From positions 1 through 64,000 of the forward strand of contig QYZZ01000043.1 in the NCBI GenBank assembly GCA_003838145.1: a stretch of DNA of 64,000 bases, given 5' to 3'. Source of the stretch: Tindallia sp. MSAO_Bac2 (lineage in GTDB: Bacteria > Bacillota > Clostridia > Peptostreptococcales > Tindalliaceae). A program made the position numbers and the translations under genes. Positions 7,964 through 14,654 of this stretch are shown here, one piece after another. Positions within the stretch are counted from its first letter, which is position 1. Each line of letters starts with the position of its first letter. Below the pieces are notes generated by a model that searched no databases, was not told where the DNA came from, and was given only the letters and a program-made list of their open reading frames with translations.

Positions 7964-8064
7964 ACCTCTGGAGCAAGTTTCCAGCCGTCCCCATTGCACC
8001 TTCCTGAGTTTCTTGCAGTCCCTCTGCATTTCTGGTACGAATTACCTGCTGTCACCATTATGCC
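7931..8064. repeat. Array of four degenerate REP half-units overlapping the TrhP stop codon
   Basis: Four successive units of 28-36 bp share the pattern CTGGAGCAA-TT-CC-GCCGTCCCCA-TGCACC. They lie at 7931-7966, 7967-8000, 8001-8028 and 8029-8064, with increasing divergence. The fourth unit contains the last seven codons (including stop) of the gene at 8042-9286, so the peptidase-family protein ends in residues encoded by the repeat. The pattern suggests partial duplication or template switching at a REP element. Confidence 0.65.
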
Positions 8065-9286
8065 TTACTTTACGCAGAATCTCTTTGGGGTAGAGGGGAA
8101 AGGGTACTTTACAGGTAACGATTTGCTGAGGATGGGGTGCGTTGTCGATGGGTTCTCCGTCATCGTTTTTCAGATCTGTAATAGTTAAGTGCAGGGCCTT
8201 TTCCCGGTCCGGGCCAATCAGCTCTACCTGATCCTTATCGTAAAAGCGGTTCCGCTGCTGGATGGTAGCGATTTGTGTTTCCGGATTCCAGTGTTCCACC
8301 AGACCGATAAAGTCATAGCTGCGGGCTCCATAGGTTTCGTCGTAAATCTGGTCTTCTTCGGAGGGCTTGTTGAAGTAAAAACCAGTAGTGAAGGGGCGGT
8401 GACTGGCTTTTTGGAGTTCTTCCAACCATTCCGGCTTAAACTCCCAGTTGTCCGGGTCTTTCAGGTATGCATCCAGAGCCTGCCGATATACCCGAACCAC
8501 CGTTGCCACATAATAGATAGTTTTCATCCGGCCCTCTATTTTCAGGCTGGTGAGGCCGGCTTCAATAAGCTGTGGGAGGTGTTTGATCATGCACAGATCC
8601 TTGGAATGAAAGATATAGGTGCCAGTTTCGTCTTCGTACACCGGCATGTATTCGCCGGGTCGCTGTTCTTCCACAATGGAGTAGCGCCAACGGCAGGGGT
8701 GGGCACAGCCTCCCCGGTTGGCATCCCGGCCAATCATGTAGTTGCTCAGCAGGCAGCGTCCTGAATAGGAGATGCACATGGCGCCGTGGATAAATCCTTC
8801 CAGCTCCAAATCTTTGGGTTTTTCATTGTGCATTTCTTTTATTTCCTTCAGGCTAAGTTCCCTTGCCATGACCACCCGTGCGGCTCCCAGCCGGTACCAG
8901 AAATTGATGGTATGGATGTTGGTGCTGTTGGCCTGAGTGCTTATGTGGATGGGAAACTGAGGCGCATATTGCTGTACCAGATCAAAGGTTCCCGGATCGG
9001 ATACAATAACACCATCCAAAGGGATGTGTTGAATAGACTCCAGGTAATCCTTCAGACCCTTCATATCTTCATTATGGGGCACAATATTAAGGGTCAGATA
9101 CACACTGGCATTGTGCTGGTGGGCAAAAGCCACACCTTCTGCCATTTCTTCCAGGGAAAAATTTTTGGCGGCAGCTCTTAAACCAAAAACCTGGCCGCCG
9201 ATATAAACGGCATCGGCGCCGTAAAGGATTGCTATTTTCAACCGTTCCAGATCTCCGGCAGGGGCTAATAGTTCTATGTTATTCAT
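8042..9286 (-). CDS. trhP: U32 family protein, tRNA 5-hydroxyuridine synthesis TrhP-like
   Basis: 414 residues. It begins MNNIELLAPAGDLERLKIAI, the conserved U32 N-terminus. The signature EGFIHGAMCISYSGRC (near 160-175) plus further cysteines (GGCAHPCRW near 195) provides an iron-sulfur ligand set. U32 members TrhP/RlhA hydroxylate RNA pyrimidines using prephenate; the adjacent methyltransferase gene (4-bp overlap) points to the tRNA U34 pathway rather than proteolysis. In Bacillus the order yrrM-yrrN-yrrO is similar. The C-terminal residues (about HNGDSR) are encoded by a REP half-unit. An older annotation would be 'collagenase-like protease'. Confidence 0.85.
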   Translation of the reverse strand: MNNIELLAPAGDLERLKIAILYGADAVYIGGQVFGLRAAAKNFSLEEMAEGVAFAHQHNASVYLTLNIVPHNEDMKGLKDYLESIQHIPLDGVIVSDPGTFDLVQQYAPQFPIHISTQANSTNIHTINFWYRLGAARVVMARELSLKEIKEMHNEKPKDLELEGFIHGAMCISYSGRCLLSNYMIGRDANRGGCAHPCRWRYSIVEEQRPGEYMPVYEDETGTYIFHSKDLCMIKHLPQLIEAGLTSLKIEGRMKTIYYVATVVRVYRQALDAYLKDPDNWEFKPEWLEELQKASHRPFTTGFYFNKPSEEDQIYDETYGARSYDFIGLVEHWNPETQIATIQQRNRFYDKDQVELIGPDREKALHLTITDLKNDDGEPIDNAPHPQQIVTCKVPFPLYPKEILRKVRHNGDSR

Positions 9287-9978
9287 TCTGTTTCCTCCTG
9301 AGTTTTCATACTGATGGCCAGACCGTCACCAACAGGAAGGATACTGGTTTCCAGCTGTGGATGGCTGGTGATGGTTTCCAGGTATTGACGCATACGGGTA
9401 ACAATGGTTTTTTTCCGTCTTCTGACCAGATCATCGCTGGCAACCATTCCCCGAAACAAAATATTATCGGAAATAAGAAGGCCGCCGGGATTTAACAGCT
9501 GGACGCTTTTATCCAGCATTTCTCCGTAATGGCCCTTTGCTCCGTCAAGAAAGATCATATCGAAGGGTTCTTCCAGGCATGGTAGTACCTCCAGAGCATC
9601 ACCATGAATGATTTTAATGTTGTCCTGAAGGCCGGCTTTTTCTATGTTTTTCATCGCTTCTTCTGTGTAGTTGGGATCCCTTTCGATGGTAGTGATCCGT
9701 GCTTTTTTTCCAGCGGCAGTTGCAAACAGAATGGCTGAATAGCCAAAGGCAGTTCCCACCTCCAGGATGGTTCTGGTGCCGGACATTTTAATAATGTTTT
9801 TCAGCAGGGCTGACACTTCCGGCTCAATAATGGGGATATGCCTTTCTTCAGCTTCTTCTTTCAGCTGCTGAAGTATTCCTTTATCCGGCGGCAGCAACTG
9901 GCGGATGTAGTCCTCCACGTACTCCCGGGTAATGGTTCCTGTCGGATCAATGATTCCTTTTATTGGTTTTTTTAGCAT
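9283..9978 (-). CDS. trmR: tRNA 5-hydroxyuridine methyltransferase TrmR (O-methyltransferase, YrrM)
   Basis: 231 residues, class I SAM-dependent O-methyltransferase of the caffeoyl-CoA type. Motif I is TILEVGTAFGYSAILFA near 70, the acidic residue is in ITTIERDPN, and metal-binding candidates are FLDGAKGHYGEM and ISDNILFRG near 145-175. In Bacillus subtilis the orthologue methylates 5-hydroxyuridine at tRNA position 34 to give mo5U, helping wobble decoding. The stop overlaps the trhP start (ATGA), so hydroxylase and methylase are translationally coupled. LysO genes lie directly upstream (6-bp gap). Confidence 0.87.
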   Translation of the reverse strand: MLKKPIKGIIDPTGTITREYVEDYIRQLLPPDKGILQQLKEEAEERHIPIIEPEVSALLKNIIKMSGTRTILEVGTAFGYSAILFATAAGKKARITTIERDPNYTEEAMKNIEKAGLQDNIKIIHGDALEVLPCLEEPFDMIFLDGAKGHYGEMLDKSVQLLNPGGLLISDNILFRGMVASDDLVRRRKKTIVTRMRQYLETITSHPQLETSILPVGDGLAISMKTQEETE

Positions 9979-9984
9979 AGGGCA

Positions 9985-10581
9985 TCATCCAAACGTCATT
10001 AGTAGCGGTACCAGTACCGGCACCATGGAAGATAATACAACTCCGGTGATAAAGGCTATAACGGCGATATTACCGTCGGTGGATTTGGAGATAACCGGTA
10101 ATGTGACGTCCATGGTGGTGGCACCACCGGGGGCTACGCTCTCCAGTTTTCCGATGTATCGGGCTACGACCGGGATTAGCATCAGGGCCATCACTTCCCT
10201 GGATATATTGGTAATAAAGGCCAGGGTTCCCAGTTGAGCGCTGTATTTGCTCAGCTCGATGGCAGAGAGGGAATACCAGCCAAAACCGGCACCGACTGCT
10301 CCCGCCTGGTTCCAGGGGAGGGATAGCAAAGTGCCTCCTATAATGGTGCCGACAATGCTGCCAACAGCAACCATAATGGGAACGAATAGTATTTTAAAGC
10401 CCATGGATTTCAGTTTTTTAAAGAGGTCTCCCTGGTTTCCTATGTCAATGCCGACAAAAAACAAAAGGATGCAGAGTCCGATATTTATGATGGTTCCCAT
10501 ATAGGGAACGATGGATTGAGGAATAATGAAAAAGCCACTGGCAATGCCCAGGGCTACAGTTGCTAAAATAGCGAGGGTCAT
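9985..10581 (-). CDS. LysO family transporter, C-terminal part
   Basis: 198 residues with about six hydrophobic segments, starting MTLAILATVALGIASGFFII behind AAGGAG. It corresponds to the larger C-terminal part of LysO/YbjE (DUF340), a lysine exporter of about 300 residues in Escherichia coli; the segments GAGFGWYSLSAIELSK and FITNISREVMAL are family hallmarks. The N-terminal portion is a separate gene immediately upstream (20-bp gap). Two-gene LysO systems are known in Firmicutes, so this is probably functional rather than a frameshift. The substrate in this organism (lysine or another cationic amino acid) is not proven. Confidence 0.8.
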   Translation of the reverse strand: MTLAILATVALGIASGFFIIPQSIVPYMGTIINIGLCILLFFVGIDIGNQGDLFKKLKSMGFKILFVPIMVAVGSIVGTIIGGTLLSLPWNQAGAVGAGFGWYSLSAIELSKYSAQLGTLAFITNISREVMALMLIPVVARYIGKLESVAPGGATTMDVTLPVISKSTDGNIAVIAFITGVVLSSMVPVLVPLLMTFG

Positions 10582-10601
10582 GGAATCTTTCTCCTTTCGG
10601 C

Positions 10602-10880
10602 TTATTTTTGCTTAATGATCCGTGAAGATACCAGCTTCACACCGATCACACTGAATACAATGGAAAAAGCTGCCAGCACAATTGCCTGGAATCCAATGGT
10701 GCCGAAGGTATAAATAACTTCCTGGTCCAGGCCGATGTTTACACCCATGATAAAGAGCAGCAGCAAAAGTGAAAGGTTTTGCAGGGTATCCAGCCGGTTC
10801 ATTACCGCTGGTTTAAAAAGCCTTCTGTAACCTAAAAATCCGCCTATGGCGAGGATGATTACGTAGAGTAAGATATCCAT
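10602..10880 (-). CDS. LysO family transporter, N-terminal part
   Basis: 92 residues from ATG 10880 (MDILLYVIILAIGGFLGYRR), with AGGAGG eight bases upstream. The frame is open further into the REP element, but that extension is hydrophilic junk. Three membrane segments are visible, including LSLLLLLFIMGVNIGLDQEV, which parallels LLFFVGIDIGNQGDL in the second gene and shows the internal repeat of the family. The two proteins likely assemble into one transporter. The REP copy at 10937 lies 57 bp upstream, separating it from RNase J. Confidence 0.78.
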   Translation of the reverse strand: MDILLYVIILAIGGFLGYRRLFKPAVMNRLDTLQNLSLLLLLFIMGVNIGLDQEVIYTFGTIGFQAIVLAAFSIVFSVIGVKLVSSRIIKQK

Positions 10881-10936
10881 GGTGTGTACCTCCTGTAAAG
10901 AATATGTAAGGGGTGGGGTCAGGGATAGGGGAAGGT

Positions 10937-11002
10937 CACAGTGGGGACGGAGCTCTCGTGCCCCAAAGTTCGTGGAGCACAAGACCTCACGTCCCCACTG
11001 TG
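10937..11002. repeat. REP-like nested inverted repeat
   Basis: Arms CACAGTGGGGACG and CGTCCCCACTGTG are perfectly complementary over 13 bp; inner arms TCTCGTGC and GCACAAGA pair with one mismatch. Same architecture as 7900-7963, with different inner sequence. It sits 16 bp from the RNase J stop codon and could also act as a 3' stabiliser or terminator of that mRNA. Confidence 0.85.
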
Positions 11003-11018
11003 CCGACTTGATGCTTTG

Positions 11019-12686
11019 CTACACTTCCATAATAATTGGAAGGATCATGGGTCTTCTTTGTGTTTTATGGTATAGGAAGTCCTTCAGGCTGTCGCGTATA
11101 GCGTTCTTAAGTTGCGACCATTCCCGTACTCCTTTTTGTTCGCATTGCTCCAGAGATTTTTGCACTTCTTCTCTGGCTTCGTCCAGCAGATCTTCAGATT
11201 CCCGAACATAGACAAATCCACGGGAAATAATGTCCGGACCTGCAATAACTTTAGCTTCCTGCTTATTAATGGTTACTACCACCACCATCAAACCGTCTTC
11301 CGCCAGATGCTTACGGTCTCGAAGCACAATACTTCCAACGTCGCCAACGCCAAGTCCGTCTACCAGTACAGGGCCCGCCTGAACTTTACCGGTAATTTTG
11401 GCGGCTTTACGATTCATTTCCAGTACCTGACCATTTTCCATGGTAAAAATGTTTTCTTCCGGCATTCCCATGCCTATGGCCAGATTTCCATGTTGTTTTA
11501 AATGACGGAATTCACCATGAACCGGGATAAAATATTTTGGTTTAACCAGCTTATGAATCAACTTAAGCTCTTCCTGACAGGCGTGTCCTGAAGTATGGAC
11601 TTCTGCCATGGGATCGTAGATAACATCTGCGCCTTTTTCAAACAGCTGATTGATTACCCGGCTCACCATTTTTTCATTGCCCGGAATTGGTGAAGCTGAG
11701 AAAATGACCAAATCATCTTTTTTAATTTCCAGCTTGCGATGTTCGCTGGAGGCCATGCGTGATAAAGCGGCCATTGGCTCTCCCTGACTGCCGGTAGTCA
11801 GCAGCAAAAGCTGGTCGTCCCGGTAGTCATCCATGTCCCTGATGTCAATGAGGATATCCTTGGGTACATGCAATGCTCCAAGTTCTGCCCCTACTTCAAA
11901 TACGTTTACCATGCTGCGCCCGGAAATAACAATTTTACGGTTGAATTTCTCCGCTGTATTGATGATCTGCTGCAGTCGGTGTATATGGGAGGCGAAGGTT
12001 GCCACAATAATTCTGCTTTTGGTGTTCATAAAGGCGTTTTCCAGTGCCACACCGATTTTACTTTCAGACATGGTGGTGCCGGGTCGTTCTGCATTGGTGC
12101 TGTCTGCCAGCATCAGCAGTACGCCTTTGTTACCCAGCTCTCCCAGCCGGTGGAGATCGATCATTTCACCATCAACGGTGCTGTAATCTACCCGGAAATC
12201 ACCGGTATGCAGAATAACACCTTCGGATGTGTGGACCGCAATAGCGCAGGCATCTGGAATACTGTGACTTGACCGGATGTATTCCACTTTAAAGGATCCC
12301 AGCTGAAAGGTTTCCCCTGCTTTAACCCGTTGCAGGTGAACTTTTTTGTCCAGCTTGTGTTCCTTTAATTTAACTTCTAACAGACCCAGCGTCAGGCGTG
12401 TGCCGTAGATGGGGATATTTATTTTTTTCAACAGATATGGCAGGGCACCAATATGGTCTTCATGACCATGGGTCAGCACAACCCCTTTAATTCTATCTTT
12501 GTTTTTTTCCAAATAGGTAGTATCCGGGAGGACAATGTCGATTCCCAGCATTTCATCATCAGGAAAGCTTAACCCGCAATCGATGATCAGAATTTCGTTC
12601 TTGTACTCGATCAGTGTCAGGTTCTTTCCTATTTCTCGTAATCCACCAAGTGGGATTATTTTAACTTTTGGTTGGTTTTTTGCCAA
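11019..12686 (-). CDS. rnj: Ribonuclease J (5'-3' exo/endoribonuclease)
   Basis: 555 residues when started at TTG 12686 (MAKNQPKVKIIPLGGLREIG), which has AAAGGAG eight bases upstream and gives exactly the length usual for RNase J1; a longer open frame upstream is not needed. Beta-lactamase fold with THGHEDHIGA near 74, the HTGDFRVD aspartate near 165, the beta-CASP domain (TFASHIHRLQQ; ASPIPGNEK) and HTSGHACQEEL plus the VHGEFRHLKQH histidines near 370-400. The C-terminal domain ends in TQRRPMILPIIMEV. It degrades and matures mRNA and rRNA. The Fur gene lies 67 bp upstream; a hairpin overlapping the fur stop (12734-12758) lies between them. Confidence 0.95.
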   Translation of the reverse strand: MAKNQPKVKIIPLGGLREIGKNLTLIEYKNEILIIDCGLSFPDDEMLGIDIVLPDTTYLEKNKDRIKGVVLTHGHEDHIGALPYLLKKINIPIYGTRLTLGLLEVKLKEHKLDKKVHLQRVKAGETFQLGSFKVEYIRSSHSIPDACAIAVHTSEGVILHTGDFRVDYSTVDGEMIDLHRLGELGNKGVLLMLADSTNAERPGTTMSESKIGVALENAFMNTKSRIIVATFASHIHRLQQIINTAEKFNRKIVISGRSMVNVFEVGAELGALHVPKDILIDIRDMDDYRDDQLLLLTTGSQGEPMAALSRMASSEHRKLEIKKDDLVIFSASPIPGNEKMVSRVINQLFEKGADVIYDPMAEVHTSGHACQEELKLIHKLVKPKYFIPVHGEFRHLKQHGNLAIGMGMPEENIFTMENGQVLEMNRKAAKITGKVQAGPVLVDGLGVGDVGSIVLRDRKHLAEDGLMVVVVTINKQEAKVIAGPDIISRGFVYVRESEDLLDEAREEVQKSLEQCEQKGVREWSQLKNAIRDSLKDFLYHKTQRRPMILPIIMEV

Positions 12687-12753
12687 AAAATTCACTCCTT
12701 TGATTTTTAAAACTTTCTTCATACGCAAATAGAGGTAGCCCTGTGAATCTGGA

Positions 12754-13185
12754 CTACCTGCATGTGGAGCATAATCCGAAAAACTTAACTTTATGATCTG
12801 TGATGGTGAAGTCGTAATCTTTTTCGATCTGAGCTTCGATACTATCCAGCAGATCTTCATTTACTTCCATAATCTTACCGCAGTTGGTACAGATTAAATG
12901 GTGGTGTTCATGGTCGTCCTGATGTACATTGTATTCGTACCGGCTGCATCCGTCGTCGAGGTTGATCTTCATGATGAGGTCCATTTCATCAAGGATTTGC
13001 AGTGTCCGGTACACTGTCGCCAATCCTATGTCCGGGCATTGGACTTTCACCAGATCATAGATTTCCTCGGTAGTCAGATGTTTTCCTGGATTCTCCATGA
13101 TAATATTTAAAACTGCCCTGCGCTGTGGGGTCAGTTTGTATCCTTTTTCTTTTAACATCACTTTTAACTCTTTTACATTGTCCAA
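12754..13185 (-). CDS. Fur family transcriptional repressor
   Basis: 143 residues from TTG 13185 (MDNVKELKVMLKEKGYKLTPQRRAVL), with AAGGTG five bases away; an in-frame extension to 13245 is less likely. Winged-helix domain about 1-85 with DIGLATVYRTLQILDEM as recognition helix; dimerisation domain with HQDDHEHHHLICTNCGK and a second CSTC pair, i.e. the two CxxC structural zinc sites. The regulatory metal (iron, zinc or peroxide sensing) cannot be fixed from sequence alone. A second Fur-family gene sits at 59591. It is inserted, with RNase J, between yrzB and the trmR region. Confidence 0.88.
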   Translation of the reverse strand: MDNVKELKVMLKEKGYKLTPQRRAVLNIIMENPGKHLTTEEIYDLVKVQCPDIGLATVYRTLQILDEMDLIMKINLDDGCSRYEYNVHQDDHEHHHLICTNCGKIMEVNEDLLDSIEAQIEKDYDFTITDHKVKFFGLCSTCR

Positions 13186-13276
13186 GAGGTCACCTTCTTT
13201 ATTTATCTTTTCCTGTTCTATTCTGTTCTGCTCTGCTCTTCTCATTTAATAATCTTTTTCAAATTCTTCACACCTG

Positions 13277-13305
13277 ATTATACCGTGTTTTCAGGAAAAT
13301 GTCAA
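13277..13305 (-). promoter_or_regulatory. Consensus promoter of the Fur-family gene
   Basis: Minus strand TTGACA (13300-13305), 17-bp spacer, TATAAT (13277-13282): a perfect match to the vegetative consensus, about 90 bp before the TTG start. No certain Fur/PerR box was recognised. Confidence 0.85.
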
Positions 13306-13330
13306 AATATTAATTGATAATCTCATATAA

Positions 13331-13388
13331 CAAAGACGCTGGACGTCTTTGTTTAATTATGAATTATGAATGATGAATTATGAATTAA
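13331..13388. repeat. Hairpin plus AT-rich tail composite repeat
   Basis: CAAAGACG and CGTCTTTG form a perfect 8-bp stem around CTGGA, followed by reiterated ATTATGAAT-type units. A similar hairpin-plus-tail unit occurs at 25993-26046, and tails alone at 17421-17462 and 20725-20760. This is a dispersed intergenic element. Confidence 0.6.
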
Positions 13389-13403
13389 AGGTCAAAACCT
13401 GGC

Positions 13404-13432
13404 GGCACTGTGGGGACGTCCCCTCATGTGCC
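13404..13432. repeat. Short REP-like palindrome
   Basis: GGCAC and GTGCC flank the 12-bp palindrome GGGGACGTCCCC (13412-13423). It looks like a deletion derivative of the elements at 7900 and 10937 in which the two outer arms are joined. Confidence 0.65.
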
Positions 13433-13514
13433 TTTTCAACTGCAGAATTATTCACCCTCTCCCTAACCCTCTCCCGTCGGAGGGAGAGGGGATTAAAGAG
13501 CTTTTTCAACTGCA
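13433..13514. repeat. Palindrome flanked by direct repeats
   Basis: The 9-bp arms CCCTCTCCC and GGGAGAGGG (13467-13490) form a palindrome unrelated in sequence to the GTGGGGACG family. The 12-mer TTTTCAACTGCA occurs at 13433-13444 and again at 13503-13514, on either side. The arrangement may be the footprint of an inserted palindromic element or a second REP type. Confidence 0.55.
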
Positions 13515-13549
13515 TTTCTAACTTATAACTTGTTCCCTATAACCTGCTT

Positions 13550-13822
13550 TTAATGTTCTTCATTGTCCATTTCATCCATCATGGCTTCATATGCTGCTGC
13601 TACCTGATCGAATTCTTCGTCGTCTTCCACTGCTACCAGTACTACTTCTTCGTCATCTGTTGGTTCCATACGGAAGATGTATGCCTCATCATCTTCTTCT
13701 GCGTCCAGTGGTAAGAGAATAGCATATTCATTATCGCCCATTTCCATGGTCATGATAATTTCAAAGTCTTGTTCCTGTCCATCCTCATCTACTAACGTTA
13801 CTACATTTTCATTTTCTTCCAC
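13550..13822 (-). CDS. DUF1292 family protein YrzB
   Basis: 90 residues from GTG 13822 (MEENENVVTLVDEDGQEQDF), with AAAGGAG eight bases upstream; the open frame further upstream overlaps ruvX and is not coding. Very acidic, with the FEIIMTMEMGDNEYAILLPL core of the DUF1292 family and an acidic C-terminal tail (EAMMDEMDNEEH). The function is not known. It is conserved after ruvX in Firmicutes (yrzL-yrrK-yrzB in Bacillus), as here with a 22-bp gap. Confidence 0.85.
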   Translation of the reverse strand: MEENENVVTLVDEDGQEQDFEIIMTMEMGDNEYAILLPLDAEEDDEAYIFRMEPTDDEEVVLVAVEDDEEFDQVAAAYEAMMDEMDNEEH

Positions 13823-13844
13823 GATTAAAACTCCTTTCCGATTT

Positions 13845-14276
13845 CTACTCTTTATGGTGTTGCTTATAATCCAGGTATCCCTGAAGTATACATACGGCTG
13901 CAACGGTATCGATGACTTTTTTGCGCTTGTCCCGACGCATGTCTCCCTCAATCAGGCTTCTTTCTGCCATCCTGGTGGAAAGTCTTTCATCCCACTCAAC
14001 AATCTCCACTTCCATGGCTTCTCGGATTTGGCCAATAAATTCCTTTACCTTCTCTGACTGGGGACCATAGGTACCGTTCATATTTCTTGGAATGCCTACC
14101 ACCATTATAGTGGCCTGATATTCCTCATATATTTTTTTCAGCTGTGCCAGATCCTCGGATAGACTGCTCCGTCTTATGGTCGTTACACCCTGGGCTGTCC
14201 AGCCAAAGGGGTCGCTGACGGCAACGCCTATGGTTCTGTCTCCTACATCCAGGCCCAGCTTTCTTGGTTCGATCAT
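13845..14276 (-). CDS. ruvX: Holliday junction resolvase-like RuvX/YqgF
   Basis: 143 residues, full length. RNase H-like fold with KLGLDVGDRTIGVAVSDP at the N-terminus, VVGIPRNMNG near 70, WDERLSTRMAERSL near 97 and DTVAAVCILQGYLD near the end, carrying the conserved acidic residues. YqgF takes part in 16S rRNA 5'-end maturation and may resolve branched DNA. It lies between ireB and yrzB in the alaS operon. Confidence 0.92.
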   Translation of the reverse strand: MIEPRKLGLDVGDRTIGVAVSDPFGWTAQGVTTIRRSSLSEDLAQLKKIYEEYQATIMVVGIPRNMNGTYGPQSEKVKEFIGQIREAMEVEIVEWDERLSTRMAERSLIEGDMRRDKRKKVIDTVAAVCILQGYLDYKQHHKE

Positions 14277-14316
14277 ATTTCACTCTCTTTCAGGGATTGC
14301 CTGTTCCGGAATCCGT

Positions 14317-14577
14317 TTATTTATTGTTCTTAACGTAATCCCTCACCAGTTCTTCCAGTATTTCGTCCCGTTCAATTTTACGGATCAGGCTTCGGGCTCC
14401 TTCGTGGCTGGTAATATAAGAAGGATCTCCGGACAGGATGTAGCCAACAAACTGGTTAACCGGATTATAGCCTTTCCTTTCCAGTGCTTCGTATACCTGA
14501 ATGATAATATCTCTGGCTTTTTCTTCTTTTTCCTGTTCTATGCTGAATTTCATGGTTGAATTCATTTTATCCGTCAT
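14317..14577 (-). CDS. ireB: IreB family regulatory phosphoprotein (DUF965)
   Basis: 86 residues from ATG 14577 ([20 protein letters not shown]), with GGAGG seven bases away; the longer frame is not supported. The core [34 protein letters not shown] is almost invariant in the family. In Enterococcus IreB is a small helical dimer phosphorylated on N-terminal threonines by the kinase IreK and modulates cephalosporin tolerance; T2 or T8 here are candidates. It follows alaS, as in Bacillus (yrzL). Confidence 0.92.
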   Translation of the reverse strand: MTDKMNSTMKFSIEQEKEEKARDIIIQVYEALERKGYNPVNQFVGYILSGDPSYITSHEGARSLIRKIERDEILEELVRDYVKNNK

Positions 14578-14654
14578 GAGTTTTCCTCCTTTTCCAACCT
14601 GTATTGGTGATCCATGGCTATTGTAACACACATTTCCCGAAACTTCAGCCATAA

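Noticed and set aside
10602-10982. Longer 126-residue version of the first LysO gene
   Set aside because: The extra N-terminus runs into the REP element and lacks a ribosome-binding site; ATG 10880 has a strong one.
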